Source: Planctomycetaceae bacterium
GTDB taxonomy: Bacteria > Planctomycetota > Planctomycetia > Pirellulales > PALSA-1355
Reading direction: 5' to 3'
Assembly: GCA_003153375.1 (NCBI GenBank)
Contig: PLYM01000156.1
Coordinates: 45,183-109,182, forward strand
Length of the DNA: 64,000 nt
Shown: piece by piece, positions 44,333-53,031 of the stretch
Numbering within the stretch: position 1 is the stretch's first letter
Layout of the letters: every line of letters starts with the position of its first letter
Program-made: the position numbers and the translations under genes
Notes under the pieces: generated by a model
The model's database searches: none
What the model was told of the DNA's origin: nothing
What the model saw: the letters and a program-made list of their open reading frames with translations, nothing else

Positions 44333-45238
44333 GTGGTGCGAAAGCTTGTGAGCATTGTCGAGGTGTCGAATTCCGATGTCGCCGGGATGTTGGAAGAGAT
44401 GGCGCGCCTGTTGCAATTGCAAGGCGCGAGCCCGTTCCGCCTGGCTGCCTATCGCCGGGCCGCGGCCACGATTCGCCGCACTGAGGAACCGTTGGCGAGG
44501 CTCTTCGAACGCGAAGGAGTTGCTGGGCTGCTGCGATTGCCGGCCGTGGGCACCTCGCTGGCGAAAAAGATCGCCGAAGTCTTTCGTCAGGGGCGATCGC
44601 GCCCGCTCGAGCGGCTGCGGCGCCGCCAGGCGACCGGCGATCTGTTGACGACCTTGCCAGCGGTCGGTCCGCGCTTGGCGGAGCGAATTCGCCAGCGGGG
44701 AATCCATTCGCTGGAAGAAGTTTGGGCTGCCGCGCGCGATGGCCGCTTGCGGCGGATCGAAGGTTTTGGACGCAAACGCGTGCAGGCCGTGCAAAGCAGC
44801 CTGGCCGCGCGGCTGGGGGCCGAGGCCGCCGAACACTTGCCGGTCGTGACGGCGAAAAGCGAACTGCCGAGTGTCGCGGACTTGCTGGACATCGACGAGG
44901 AATATCGCCTGGCGGCCCGCGGCGGCAAGTTGCCGCGCGTGGCTCCCAAGCGATTCAATCCGACCGAGGCGGCCTGGCTGCCGATCCTGCGCACCGAACG
45001 TGGCGGCCGGCACTTTTTGGCGCACTTCGACAACTCGGCCCGCAGTCACGAACGGGGCCACCTGGCCGATTGGGTGGTGATTTACTGCACGGATAAGGCG
45101 GCGTTCGGCCGCTCGTTGGTCATCACTGCACCCAGCGGGCCTTTGCGCGGACGGCGCGTGGTCAAAAGCCGCGAGCGGGAATGCCAGGAGCACGGGCTCG
45201 AGACTGGGTGGGTGCAATTGCCGCTTCTCGGCACGTAG
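44333..45238 (+). CDS. helix-hairpin-helix protein resembling the N-terminal part of family X DNA polymerase
   Basis: 301 residues from a GTG. Residues 12-85 match the 8-kDa domain of polymerase beta/PolX (MARLLQLQGASPFRLAAYRR, then LPAVGTSLAKKIAEVF), followed by two HhH DNA-binding units (LLTTLPAVGPRLAERI near 102, LRRIEGFGRKRVQAV near 137). The nucleotidyltransferase and PHP domains of PolX are absent. The C-terminal 110 residues (FLAHFDNSARSHERGHLADWVVIYC) form a separate domain I do not recognise. It probably binds DNA ends or gaps. The role is unknown. Confidence 0.8.
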   Translation: MVRKLVSIVEVSNSDVAGMLEEMARLLQLQGASPFRLAAYRRAAATIRRTEEPLARLFEREGVAGLLRLPAVGTSLAKKIAEVFRQGRSRPLERLRRRQATGDLLTTLPAVGPRLAERIRQRGIHSLEEVWAAARDGRLRRIEGFGRKRVQAVQSSLAARLGAEAAEHLPVVTAKSELPSVADLLDIDEEYRLAARGGKLPRVAPKRFNPTEAAWLPILRTERGGRHFLAHFDNSARSHERGHLADWVVIYCTDKAAFGRSLVITAPSGPLRGRRVVKSRERECQEHGLETGWVQLPLLGT

Positions 45239-45395
45239 CCGCTTCTCGGAGGGCGTAGCGTCCCGGCGCGCAGCCCCTGTCTTGGCTCCGCCGGATTACT
45301 TCCTTGTCAGCTTGCCGGAATTTGCTGGACGAAGCCGCGCCGGTCAGCATCCAATGCAGGTGTGCGACAACCTGTCCTTGGGCGAGGGCACGACC

Positions 45396-46124
45396 GTGAA
45401 CACGACTCTCCGTCTTTGTGTGTTGAGCCTGGCGACGACCATCGCCGTGCAACTGACGACGACCGCCGCGGCCCAGGTCCTCAAGCCGGGCGACATCCTC
45501 GATCCGGCCGTGCTCAAGCAGGCTCTGAATCCGCTGCCGGGTCTTAACCCGGCCAACGTTTTCAATCAGGCCCAAATTGCGGGACCGGGCCAGGCCGGAA
45601 ATCTGGCCGCTGGCCATCTTGTGCACGGTCACGTGGGCAGCGTGCGTGTGGGCAACGGGCAAGCGATGCTGCTCGTCAGGTTCTCTGGCCGTCAGCAGCA
45701 AGCGGCGGCCAACCTGGGCATGGGCATGGCCAAGGCTCGCAGCGGTCAGACCTACCAGCTCACGCCGCAGACGCGGATTATCTTGCACGGCGGATCGCAG
45801 AGCGTTCCAGCCAGCGTCGCCGCGCTGCGGCCCGGCGCGCGCATTTCCGTGCAAGTCGTCGGCCAGCAAGCCATGGTCGTGCAAGTCTATCCGCGCACCC
45901 ACGGCACCAGCCGCCGCGTCGGCTATCGCACCGGTCGCACGCGGTTCCCCAAGTCTGGCGCCGGAGTGCCAACCATCGCTGGCGTGCCCAACGTCAACGG
46001 CATCGCCAACGGCGCGGCCGCTCCGACCGCCGCGGCCAAAGCCGCCCAACGCGCCGCCCGCCAGGCCGTCAATCAATTGCGGGCCAAGCAGGTTACCGCC
46101 CGCGTGAAGGCCAATCGGAAGTAG
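45396..46124 (+). CDS. exported Gly/Ala/Gln-rich protein of unknown function
   Basis: 242 residues starting at a GTG with GAGGG 7 nt upstream (45384-45388). A signal peptide (ending TTTAAA) follows at once, which argues against the longer upstream frame. The middle region (VHGHVGSVRVGNGQAMLLVR, then TYQLTPQTRIILHGG and LRPGARISVQVVGQQAMVV) looks like a small beta-barrel. The C-terminal tail is low-complexity Ala and basic residues. No family was recognised. Confidence 0.7.
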   Translation: MNTTLRLCVLSLATTIAVQLTTTAAAQVLKPGDILDPAVLKQALNPLPGLNPANVFNQAQIAGPGQAGNLAAGHLVHGHVGSVRVGNGQAMLLVRFSGRQQQAAANLGMGMAKARSGQTYQLTPQTRIILHGGSQSVPASVAALRPGARISVQVVGQQAMVVQVYPRTHGTSRRVGYRTGRTRFPKSGAGVPTIAGVPNVNGIANGAAAPTAAAKAAQRAARQAVNQLRAKQVTARVKANRK

Positions 46125-46173
46125 GCGCTTCGAATTCGCGGTATCATGCTCGTGAGGTCCTTGGAGGGCAGCG

Positions 46174-46638
46174 ATGTTCGTCAACCGCGCTTACCGAGGC
46201 CTCGCGGCGTTCACTCTTGTCGTCACGGTCTTCGGTAGTGCCGCGGCGCGTGCGGCCGATCCGCCCGACGTGCGGGGACTGCTTGCCACACCGGTCTCAT
46301 TTCGGCCGGACTCCGCCGAAAAGTTGGCATCCTCCGGTGTCGACCTGCTGGCCGCTTGCACGTTTTCACACGCGGCGAGTGAAGCGGAATGGCACGCGAT
46401 TCGAGGATGTCATTTGCACTTCAAGTTCGACCCGCCGCACGAGGTTACGTTCGTCACGATGACGCGGCCTGCGAAAATCGAAGTTGCGGAGATGGTCATC
46501 ACCTTTCCGCTGAGCGCCGGAAGAGTTTGGGTGCGATCAGGCGACGACTATCTTTGGTTCGCCAAGTGGCCCTGCCAACAAGGCCGCCTCGAAAACTCGA
46601 TTCAGTTGCTATTGAAAGAGGCCATTCCAGACAGGTGA
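46174..46638 (+). CDS. exported protein of unknown function
   Basis: 154 residues with GGAGGG just before the ATG and a signal peptide (ending ARAAD). Two cysteines (CTFSH, GCHLHF) are followed by an alternating beta pattern (PHEVTFVTM, AEMVITFPL, GRVWVRSGDDYLWFAKW). No recognised domain. It is compact and single-domain, and probably periplasmic. Confidence 0.65.
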   Translation: MFVNRAYRGLAAFTLVVTVFGSAAARAADPPDVRGLLATPVSFRPDSAEKLASSGVDLLAACTFSHAASEAEWHAIRGCHLHFKFDPPHEVTFVTMTRPAKIEVAEMVITFPLSAGRVWVRSGDDYLWFAKWPCQQGRLENSIQLLLKEAIPDR

Positions 46639-46752
46639 CGTGGATGATCGTCTGTCAGGGTTGCGTAGGCGTAAGATTGCCTCGCCCCGCGGCCCGGCCT
46701 ATACTGGCGCGCTCCAATTCAAGGTCCTTTTTTTCAGCTGGGAGTCCGCGCA

Positions 46753-47175
46753 ATGGCCAGGTTTGCAGGCAGGGTGGCGATTCTGGGAACGTTGTTGGTC
46801 ACTTTGTTCTTGTGTGGAGATTTCGCAACCGTGCATGCTGACAACGCACCAGGCAAGTCGGAAGGCGCCAAGATGCTGAGGCACGTGGTGCTGTTCAAGT
46901 TCAAGGATGGCACGACGGCGGCGCAGATCGATGAGGTCGTGGACGCCTTCCGCGCGCTGAAGGGCAAGATCGACGTGATCCAGGACTTTGAGTACGGCAC
47001 CGACGTCAGCCTCGAGAACAAGGCCCAGGGATTCACGCACTGCTTTTTTGCCACCTTTCGTGACGAGAAGGGGCGCGATACCTACCTGCCGCATCCGGCG
47101 CACAAGGCATTCGGAGAACTCGTGCGGCCGCGACTCGACAAGGTTCTGGTCGTTGACTACTGGGTGAAGAAGTAG
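46753..47175 (+). CDS. Dabb-family (stress-responsive alpha/beta barrel) exported protein
   Basis: 140 residues: a signal peptide or anchor (about 1-29), then a dimeric alpha/beta-barrel domain with the family pattern MLRHVVLFKFKDGTTAAQI, DFEYGTDVSLENKAQGFTHC, FATFRDEKGRDTYLPHPAH. GGGAG stands 8 nt before the ATG. In other organisms Dabb proteins are stress-induced or act as small cyclases. The exported form here has no assigned role. Confidence 0.87.
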   Translation: MARFAGRVAILGTLLVTLFLCGDFATVHADNAPGKSEGAKMLRHVVLFKFKDGTTAAQIDEVVDAFRALKGKIDVIQDFEYGTDVSLENKAQGFTHCFFATFRDEKGRDTYLPHPAHKAFGELVRPRLDKVLVVDYWVKK

Positions 47176-47199
47176 CGCGGGCGTGTCAGCCGACAAAGT

Positions 47200-48126
47200 C
47201 TACTTAGGCGCCAGGTAGCGGTCGAACCACGTCCAGACGGCCGGATAATCGTTCATGATGCCGGGCCAATAGGTGTGGCCGCCGCCGTTGTGTACGATCA
47301 ACTCGACCGGCAGGCTCAGCTCCTGATACTTGTCTTTCAAGATTTGCGACTGCTGCAACGGCACGGTCAGATCCTTGTCGCCGTGGATCAATAGCAGCGG
47401 CGGATCGTCGGAACTGGTCTGGTAGATCGGCGAAATGGATTTCAATTGCGTTTCGACGTCCGTCACCTTGCTGAACAAGCTTTGCAAGAAGCCGGGCCGC
47501 AGCTTGTCGATCATCTTATAACCCTCGGGCCGGCCCCAGTTGATCAGATCGGTCGGCGGGAACCAGGCCACCACCGCCTGCACGCGGCTGCTGGAGCGCT
47601 CCACCGGATCGCGCGAGTCGGGCTTGCCGTCGTCCCCGGTCATGGCCACCATCAACGACAAGTGTCCGCCCGATGAACCGCTCGTAATGCCCAAGTGATT
47701 GGGATCGACGTGAAACCGCTCGGCGTTGGTGCGCACGAAGCGGACGCTGCGGCGAATGTCTTCGACCATCTCGGGGACGAAGTAGCGCGGCGCGCTGCCA
47801 TGACGGGCGACAAACAACGTATAGCCACCCTTGAGCAAACCCTGCACCCAGTGTTCGGTGGCGCGACCCTTTTCGTCGTGGCCGGGGATGTCCGACTTCG
47901 AGGATCGCCAACCGCCACTCGAAACCAAGATGATGCCGATGTGCTTGGCGCCGGTTTTTGGCGTCAAGACATCCATCGTCAGCGCCAGCCCATCCTTATT
48001 GCCGTAAACGACGTCCTCGACGATGTCGTAGGAGGTGCTCTCCGTCGGTTCATCGGCCCGGGCCGAGGCAGTCAGAGCGAGGAGGATGAGTGCCGGGACG
48101 ACGAACAAGCGGGGGTGCAATTTCAT
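47200..48126 (-). CDS. exported alpha/beta hydrolase (esterase/acetylxylan-esterase-like)
   Basis: 308 residues with a signal peptide (ending ASARAD). The esterase fold is clear: VYGNKDGLALTMDVLTP at the start, nucleophile Ser in TSGSSGGHLS (near 147), Asp in HGDKDLTVPL (near 247) and His in NGGGHTYW (near 281). The open frame extends far upstream antisense to the DUF1501 gene, but the ATG before the signal peptide is the sensible start. It probably removes acyl groups from polysaccharide in the periplasm. Confidence 0.85.
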   Translation of the reverse strand: MKLHPRLFVVPALILLALTASARADEPTESTSYDIVEDVVYGNKDGLALTMDVLTPKTGAKHIGIILVSSGGWRSSKSDIPGHDEKGRATEHWVQGLLKGGYTLFVARHGSAPRYFVPEMVEDIRRSVRFVRTNAERFHVDPNHLGITSGSSGGHLSLMVAMTGDDGKPDSRDPVERSSSRVQAVVAWFPPTDLINWGRPEGYKMIDKLRPGFLQSLFSKVTDVETQLKSISPIYQTSSDDPPLLLIHGDKDLTVPLQQSQILKDKYQELSLPVELIVHNGGGHTYWPGIMNDYPAVWTWFDRYLAPK

Positions 48127-48149
48127 GGTGGAACCGCCAAGGGGGTTGA

Positions 48150-49538
48150 TCAGGCCGTGAGTTCGGAAATCGGCGAGCCGTCGTTCAGCAAAGGAATTGG
48201 ACGGCCGGAGTAGTTGGGCAGGGCAATGTTGGCGGCGTCGATGCGCAGATGATGATAGACCGTGGCCAGGAAATCGCCGACCCCCACGCGCCGCTCGACC
48301 ACCTGTTCGCCTCGGGCGTCGGTGGCGCCAATCACGTTGCCGGTGCGAATGCCGCCGCCGGCAAACAGCATGGAGTTGGCCGCCGGCCAATGGTCGCGGC
48401 CCGGTTGCACGCGACCGCTGCCGCTGTCGGCCGCCGTACTGATGCGCGGGGTGCGGCCGAACTCGCCAGTGACGATGACCATCACCTTCTTGTCGAGTCC
48501 GCGCTGATAGATGTCTTCGATCAACGTGGCCACGGCCTGGTCGAAAGCCGGGGCGCGATACTGAATGGCTTCGAAGACGTGGTGGTTGACCGCGTGGTCG
48601 TCCCAGTTCGACACGCGTCCGCACAGCGGGCCGTCAAACACCGTGGTCACCAGCTCCACGCCCGCCTCCACCAGCCGCCGCGCCATCAAGCATTGTTGCC
48701 CCCAGGCGTTGCGTCCGTAGCGGTCGCGATTTTTTTCTGGCTCTTGGGTCAAATCGAATGCCCGCCGCGCGGCTGCGCTGGTTAGCAGCGTCGCGGCCTG
48801 CGACTCAAAGGCATCGAGGGCCTGCATCGCGCCCCATTGATCGACCCCGCGGGCCAGGCGGTCGAGGCTCTTGCGCAACTCGATCCGTTCGCCGAGCCGC
48901 TCGGCCTCGCGCGGATTGTCGAGGCCGATGTTCGGAATCGAGAACCGGGGGCTGCTCGGATCGCCATGCACGCGAAATGGCTCGTAGGCCGCGCCCAAGT
49001 AAGCGGAACCGGCGATCTGAAAGCCGTCGTAGCCCTGAATGCCGTTGACGCCCACGTAGTTGGGAATCGTGCGACCGGGCTCGGCCCGCAGATAGTTTGC
49101 CACCGTGAACAAATCGGGAAAGTCAGGCTTGGGCTTGTCCTGCACGGCCGTGTCACCGGTCAGCAACTGCAACGAACCCGAGGGATGGCCGCCGCCGGTG
49201 TGGGCCATCGAGCGCAGGATCGTGAACTTATCGGCGATCTGCGCCTGACGCGGCAGCAATTCGCAAAGCTGCAAGCCCGGCACACGCGTCGAGATCGGCT
49301 GGTAGGGCCCGCGATACTCGCTCGGCGCCGCCGGTTTGGGGTCGTAGGTTTCCAGGTGGCTCGCGCCGCCGCGCAGCCAGACCACGATCAGCGCCGTGCG
49401 CTCCGTCGCCACAGGTCCAGCCGCCGCCTGCAAGCGAAACAAATCGCTCAGGCTCAAGCTGCCAAATCCCGCCAATCCCAGGCGCGAAAACTCACGCCGG
49501 GTGGGCGAGATCGAGGAACTTGAGCCGGGGCGGGGCAT
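48150..49538 (-). CDS. DUF1501 protein
   Basis: 462 residues with a Tat-like N-terminus (SPTRREFSRLGLAGFGSLSL). Family blocks are ALIVVWLRGGASHLETYDPKP, MAHTGGGHPSGSLQLLTGD, RYGRNAWGQQCLMARRLVEAG, NWDDHAVNHH and IVTGEFGRTPRIS. The start is placed at the internal ATG before the signal. It lies 23 bp upstream of the esterase gene on the same strand and 61 bp downstream of another DUF1501 gene, so the three may be one unit. Confidence 0.87.
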   Translation of the reverse strand: MPRPGSSSSISPTRREFSRLGLAGFGSLSLSDLFRLQAAAGPVATERTALIVVWLRGGASHLETYDPKPAAPSEYRGPYQPISTRVPGLQLCELLPRQAQIADKFTILRSMAHTGGGHPSGSLQLLTGDTAVQDKPKPDFPDLFTVANYLRAEPGRTIPNYVGVNGIQGYDGFQIAGSAYLGAAYEPFRVHGDPSSPRFSIPNIGLDNPREAERLGERIELRKSLDRLARGVDQWGAMQALDAFESQAATLLTSAAARRAFDLTQEPEKNRDRYGRNAWGQQCLMARRLVEAGVELVTTVFDGPLCGRVSNWDDHAVNHHVFEAIQYRAPAFDQAVATLIEDIYQRGLDKKVMVIVTGEFGRTPRISTAADSGSGRVQPGRDHWPAANSMLFAGGGIRTGNVIGATDARGEQVVERRVGVGDFLATVYHHLRIDAANIALPNYSGRPIPLLNDGSPISELTA

Positions 49539-49599
49539 GCGGGTCGATTCCGGGTAGGCGGGCGGGACCAGCAATCAGAATAGATGCTCGGGCGACTGA

Positions 49600-50958
49600 C
49601 TACAACTCGCGGATGACTTCACCGCCGTCGAGCACCGGAAACGGCCGGCCCTGTGCCGAGGCGTATTCGACGGTGGGATCGAGCCCCAAAAACGAATAGA
49701 TCGTGGCGGCCAGGTCCTTGGGCGTTAGGGGCCGATCCGTCGGTTCTCCGCCGACGCGATCGGATGAGCCAATCACCTGTCCGCGCGGAATGCCGGCGCC
49801 CGCTAGCACGATCGAGAACACGCGCGGCCAGTGATCGCGGCCCGCGCTCTTGTTGACCAGCGGCGTGCGGCCGAACTCGGTCAACAGCAGGACCAAAGTG
49901 CTGTCGAGCAATCCGCGCGTTTCGAGATCGTCGAGCAGGGTCGTGAACGCACGGTCGAGCACGGGCAATTGGCGTTCGAGCGCCGGAAAAATTTGGCCAT
50001 GGTGGTCCCAGCCGTCGTCATCGACGGTCACAAAGGGCACGCCGGCCTCGACGAGCCGCCGAGCGAGCAGGCAGCTTTGGCCCAGTCGGTTGCGGCCATA
50101 GGCGTCGCGCATCACCGGTGTTTCTCGGCCGAGGTCGAGCGCATCGCGGGCAGCACCCGACAACAGCAACTCGCAGGCCTGTTGATAGTGTGTCGCGATG
50201 CCCTCGCCGGCGGGCGCCGTTTCGAATTCGCGGCGCCGCGTGTCGAGCGCTTGCAGCAAGTCGAGCCGTCGCTCGAGCAGCGCGGGGTCGATTTGCCACA
50301 GTGGCATCAGCGAGCCCGCCGCGTCGGCCACTTCGTTGGGATCGGAGCGGAGCAGCAGCGGATCATAGCCGCGACCCATCCACCCGGCCGTGTAGTAATT
50401 GACCTTCGCCAGATACGACAGGCCCGGCACGACCATGTAGGGCGGCAGGGCCCGGCGACCCGGCAGCAGTCGTGCCACTTGCGAACCAATGTTGGGGTGT
50501 GCCCGCCACTGGTTCTCGGGACGATCGAATGTCGGATCGGGCTGTGTCTGGCCGCGCAGCACGTAGTAGGAGCCGACGCCATGGTCGGTTTCGCGGTGCC
50601 ACATCGAGCGGATCAGCGTGACGCGATCGGCCCGTTCGGCCAGCAGCGGAATCTTGTCGCTGAATCGCAGACCGGCCACGCGCGTGGCGACCGTGGCAAA
50701 CGGCCCCCGCACTTCCGCCGGCGCGTGCGGTTTGGGATCGAACGAATCGTGATGGCTGATGCCCCCTTGAGCAAACACCAGCAGCACCGCCCGCGCCCGC
50801 GCCGGCCGCGCGTTGGCCGCCGCCCGTGCCTTCAGCAAGTCAGGCAGCGTCAGCCCCAAAGCGCCGAGCGCCCCCGCCTTCAACAAGACTCGCCGGCCGG
50901 CGCCGCGCCGCCGCCAATCGCCCGTGCGCCCACCAGATTGTTCGCGATCGTCTTGCAT
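49600..50958 (-). CDS. DUF1501 protein
   Basis: 452 residues from the second ATG (MQDDREQSGG); the ATG at 50979 is an alternative. A GRRVLLKAGALGALGL signal is present. Family blocks are VLLVFAQGGISHHDSFDPKP, MWHRETDHGVGSYYVLRG, AYGRNRLGQSCLLARRLVEAG, DDGWDHHGQ and LTEFGRTPLVNKSAGRDHW. It is clearly diverged from the neighbouring DUF1501 copy, so this is not a recent duplication. No DUF1549/DUF1553 partner is adjacent. Confidence 0.87.
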   Translation of the reverse strand: MQDDREQSGGRTGDWRRRGAGRRVLLKAGALGALGLTLPDLLKARAAANARPARARAVLLVFAQGGISHHDSFDPKPHAPAEVRGPFATVATRVAGLRFSDKIPLLAERADRVTLIRSMWHRETDHGVGSYYVLRGQTQPDPTFDRPENQWRAHPNIGSQVARLLPGRRALPPYMVVPGLSYLAKVNYYTAGWMGRGYDPLLLRSDPNEVADAAGSLMPLWQIDPALLERRLDLLQALDTRRREFETAPAGEGIATHYQQACELLLSGAARDALDLGRETPVMRDAYGRNRLGQSCLLARRLVEAGVPFVTVDDDGWDHHGQIFPALERQLPVLDRAFTTLLDDLETRGLLDSTLVLLLTEFGRTPLVNKSAGRDHWPRVFSIVLAGAGIPRGQVIGSSDRVGGEPTDRPLTPKDLAATIYSFLGLDPTVEYASAQGRPFPVLDGGEVIREL

Positions 50959-51124
50959 GGCCCCAGCGGTCCTCGCCATGAACGCAGTGAAAATGGCCGG
51001 TCCCCATTGTCATCGTTCAACTCCCTGCCGTACAGAGTCCGCCGAGCCAATCCCCATGCCCAGTTGGCCCTTGACGCCATCCCCCTTTCCCGTCAAATTT
51101 GGAGGTTCAAGACTGCGTCACCGC

Positions 51125-51198
51125 GGGCGATTAGCTCAGTTGGTTAGAGCACTAGCTCGACAAGCTAGGGGTCACAAGTTCGAGTCTTGTATCGCCCA
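51125..51198 (+). tRNA. tRNA-Val (anticodon GAC)
   Basis: A complete cloverleaf. Acceptor GGGCGAT pairs with ATCGCCC (51191-51197) with discriminator A. The D arm is GCTC/GAGC. The anticodon stem CTAGC/GCTAG encloses loop TCGACAA with anticodon GAC at 51159-51161. The T arm is ACAAG-TTCGAGT-CTTGT. The 3' CCA is not encoded. It abuts the left end of an integrated element, and its 3' half is the likely attachment site. Confidence 0.96.
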
Positions 51199-51236
51199 TT
51201 GAACCCAAGTCCTGCCGAAATCTCACGTTAGATTAC

Positions 51237-51293
51237 CTGCCGACGGTCGGCAGTGCGGCCCTTCTACCGAACTACAAATCGGGTACATACCCG
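51237..51293. promoter_or_regulatory. two palindromes between tRNA and integrase gene
   Basis: CTGCCGACGGTCGGCAG (51237-51253) is a perfect 8+1+8 palindrome. CGGGTA-CA-TACCCG (51280-51293) is a second, extended by AAA/TTT. Both lie within 85 bases upstream of the integrase ATG, where excisionase, arm-type integrase or repressor sites are expected. The function is inferred. Confidence 0.5.
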
Positions 51294-51321
51294 GTTTGCA
51301 CTCGCCATAGGGGATCGCACA

Positions 51322-52554
51322 ATGCCACGTTCGAATAGACAACCGCCTTCGTATCGTCATCACAAGGCTTCGGGCCAAGCCCGCGTCACGCTCAACGGAA
51401 CCGATTTTTACCTGGGTCCGTACGGCTCGCGTGCCAGCAAAGACGAATATGATCGAGTGGTCGGAGAGTATCTCGCAGCCGGCCGACGTCTCCCGGATGT
51501 GTCAGGAGTCGGCAGCACAACGATCGTTGAGATGCTGGCGGCCTATTGGGTCTTCGCCCAGCAGCACTACCAGGCCAACGACGAGAAGGCGTCCAAGGAA
51601 CTCGACAATCTCAAATACGCCGTCCGGCCGCTCAAACGGCTATACGGTTCGACGCTTGTCACTGAGTTTTCCCCGCTGGCCCTCAAGGCACTGCAACAGC
51701 GAATGATCGAGGAGGGTCTTTCGCGACCTGTCATCAATTCCCGAATCGGCAAAATCAAGCGTGTGTTTCGCTGGGCCGTGTCGGAAGTGCTCTGCCCGCC
51801 ATCGGTTATGCAGGGACTCCAGGCGGTCATGGGGTTACAGCGAGGCCGAACCGAGGCACCGGAGCCGCCACCAGTCGAAGCTGTCAGCGCTGAGGCTGTA
51901 AATGCCACGCTCCCCCATTTGCCATCCGTTTTGGCGGACATGGTTCGGCTGCAACGACTCGTGGGTTGCCGACCTGGCGAAATCTGTCGTTTGCGGCCGT
52001 GCGACACCGATCGCAGCGATGCGGTTTGGGTGTACCGTCCATTCCAACACAAGACAAAGCACCGCGGCCACAATCGGCTGATCTTCATCGGCCCGCAGGC
52101 CCAGGAGATTCTCGGGCCATACATGCTGCGAGACCCTGACGCCTACTGTTTCGCCCCGGCCGAAAGCGAACGCAACCGGTTGAAACAGAAACACGCCGCG
52201 AGAAAGACGCCCCTGTCATGCGGTAACCGCCCTGGCTCGAATCGCGTGCGGAAGCGCATTCGGCCTGTCGGCCAGCGGTACTCTGCCAGCGCCTACGCTC
52301 GTGCGGTTCTTCGCGCTTGCGACCTGGCAGACCGTGCCGCCCACAAGGCGGCCCCATCGATAGCGGTGGAGGATCGGGTTGTCGATCGCTGGTCGCCGAA
52401 TCAGCTACGGCATGCGGCGGCTACGGAGATTAGGCGACGTTTCGGACTGGAGGCGGCACAGGTTGTGTTAGGCCACAGCCGAGCAGACGTCACGCAGGTT
52501 TACGCCGAGCGGGATAATGGGTTAGCCGCGAAGATCATGAGCGAGGTGGGGTGA
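51322..52554 (+). CDS. tyrosine site-specific recombinase (integrase)
   Basis: 410 residues from the ATG preceded by AGGGGA at 7 nt. The N-terminal arm-binding region (about 8-60, with YRHHKASGQARVTLNG) and SAM-like core-binding domain (about 65-170) precede the catalytic domain. Catalytic residues are R217 (GCRPGEICRL), K in HKTKH near 243-247, R363 in NQLRHAAATEIR (where Asn360 replaces the common first His of the HxxR box), H385 in LGHSRADVT and nucleophile Y394 (VYAERD). It is expected to integrate and excise the element at the adjacent tRNA-Val. Confidence 0.95.
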   Translation: MPRSNRQPPSYRHHKASGQARVTLNGTDFYLGPYGSRASKDEYDRVVGEYLAAGRRLPDVSGVGSTTIVEMLAAYWVFAQQHYQANDEKASKELDNLKYAVRPLKRLYGSTLVTEFSPLALKALQQRMIEEGLSRPVINSRIGKIKRVFRWAVSEVLCPPSVMQGLQAVMGLQRGRTEAPEPPPVEAVSAEAVNATLPHLPSVLADMVRLQRLVGCRPGEICRLRPCDTDRSDAVWVYRPFQHKTKHRGHNRLIFIGPQAQEILGPYMLRDPDAYCFAPAESERNRLKQKHAARKTPLSCGNRPGSNRVRKRIRPVGQRYSASAYARAVLRACDLADRAAHKAAPSIAVEDRVVDRWSPNQLRHAAATEIRRRFGLEAAQVVLGHSRADVTQVYAERDNGLAAKIMSEVG

Positions 52555-52691
52555 CGGACCGCACAAAGCCGGTTCGCCAGGATCGCTCGTGCTGAGCTTA
52601 AGCGGCAGTCAGCGAGTTCCAGGGCGTTGGCCATTGGCGTGCGTCTGTGAGCCGCTCTCGCGTTCGGTCGAATCCTTGCACTTTGGTAATG

Positions 52692-52722
52692 TTGGCGCGT
52701 CTGCCGCGATGCAGTGCATAAT
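52692..52722 (+). promoter_or_regulatory. putative promoter of a small RNA
   Basis: TTGGCG (52692-52697) and CATAAT (52717-52722) with a 19-base spacer lie just before a hairpin-rich stretch that ends in an intrinsic terminator. The promoter is moderately convincing. Confidence 0.35.
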
Positions 52723-52728
52723 GTAGGT

Positions 52729-52810
52729 AGTGTAGACCCCGCATGAAAGTGCGAGGCCTGCTGTAGCTAAGGGGGCCTGCCTCTTCGAACCAGGAGAGCA
52801 GGCCTTTTTT
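52729..52810 (+). ncRNA. candidate small RNA ending in an intrinsic terminator
   Basis: About 80 bases. First hairpin CCGCA-tgaaag-TGCG (near 52740). A strong final hairpin has arms GGCCTGC(C)TCT (52774-52784) and AGAGCAGGCC (52795-52804), ten pairs with one bulged C, followed by six T (52805-52810). No open frame is plausible. The hairpin alone could be only the integrase transcript terminator 220 bases downstream of the stop; the upstream promoter-like sequence favours a separate RNA. Confidence 0.45.
52774..52810 (+). terminator. rho-independent terminator
   Basis: A ten-pair GC-rich stem with one bulge and a ten-base loop, followed by TTTTTT. It ends either the integrase mRNA or the candidate small RNA. 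Confidence 0.85.
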
Positions 52811-52845
52811 CTTCGCCCATCACCGCTGCGACACTGTCCATGCCC

Positions 52846-53031
52846 CTAAACCTTGCGGACCTGCTCTTTCAAGTCGGCCATTGCACTGAACAGTCGTTGC
52901 CATTGGGGGGCGAGGACACTGTGCGTACTGCATTGCGCCGCTAGCGATTGCAGCTCGGCCGCAATAGCTTGAATGCGTTCTTCAATCGCTTGGCGTTCGC
53001 GCGAATTCATCTTGTGTGGTCGGTCGGCCAT
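52846..53031 (-). CDS. small helical protein of unknown function
   Basis: 61 residues, probably one long alpha helix or coiled coil (RERQAIEERIQAIAAELQSLAAQ), ending KEQVRKV. An internal ATG gives 54 residues. No clear ribosome binding site precedes either start, so the gene is supported mainly by regular heptad-like spacing and its location in the leftward gene run. Confidence 0.42.
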   Translation of the reverse strand: MADRPHKMNSRERQAIEERIQAIAAELQSLAAQCSTHSVLAPQWQRLFSAMADLKEQVRKV

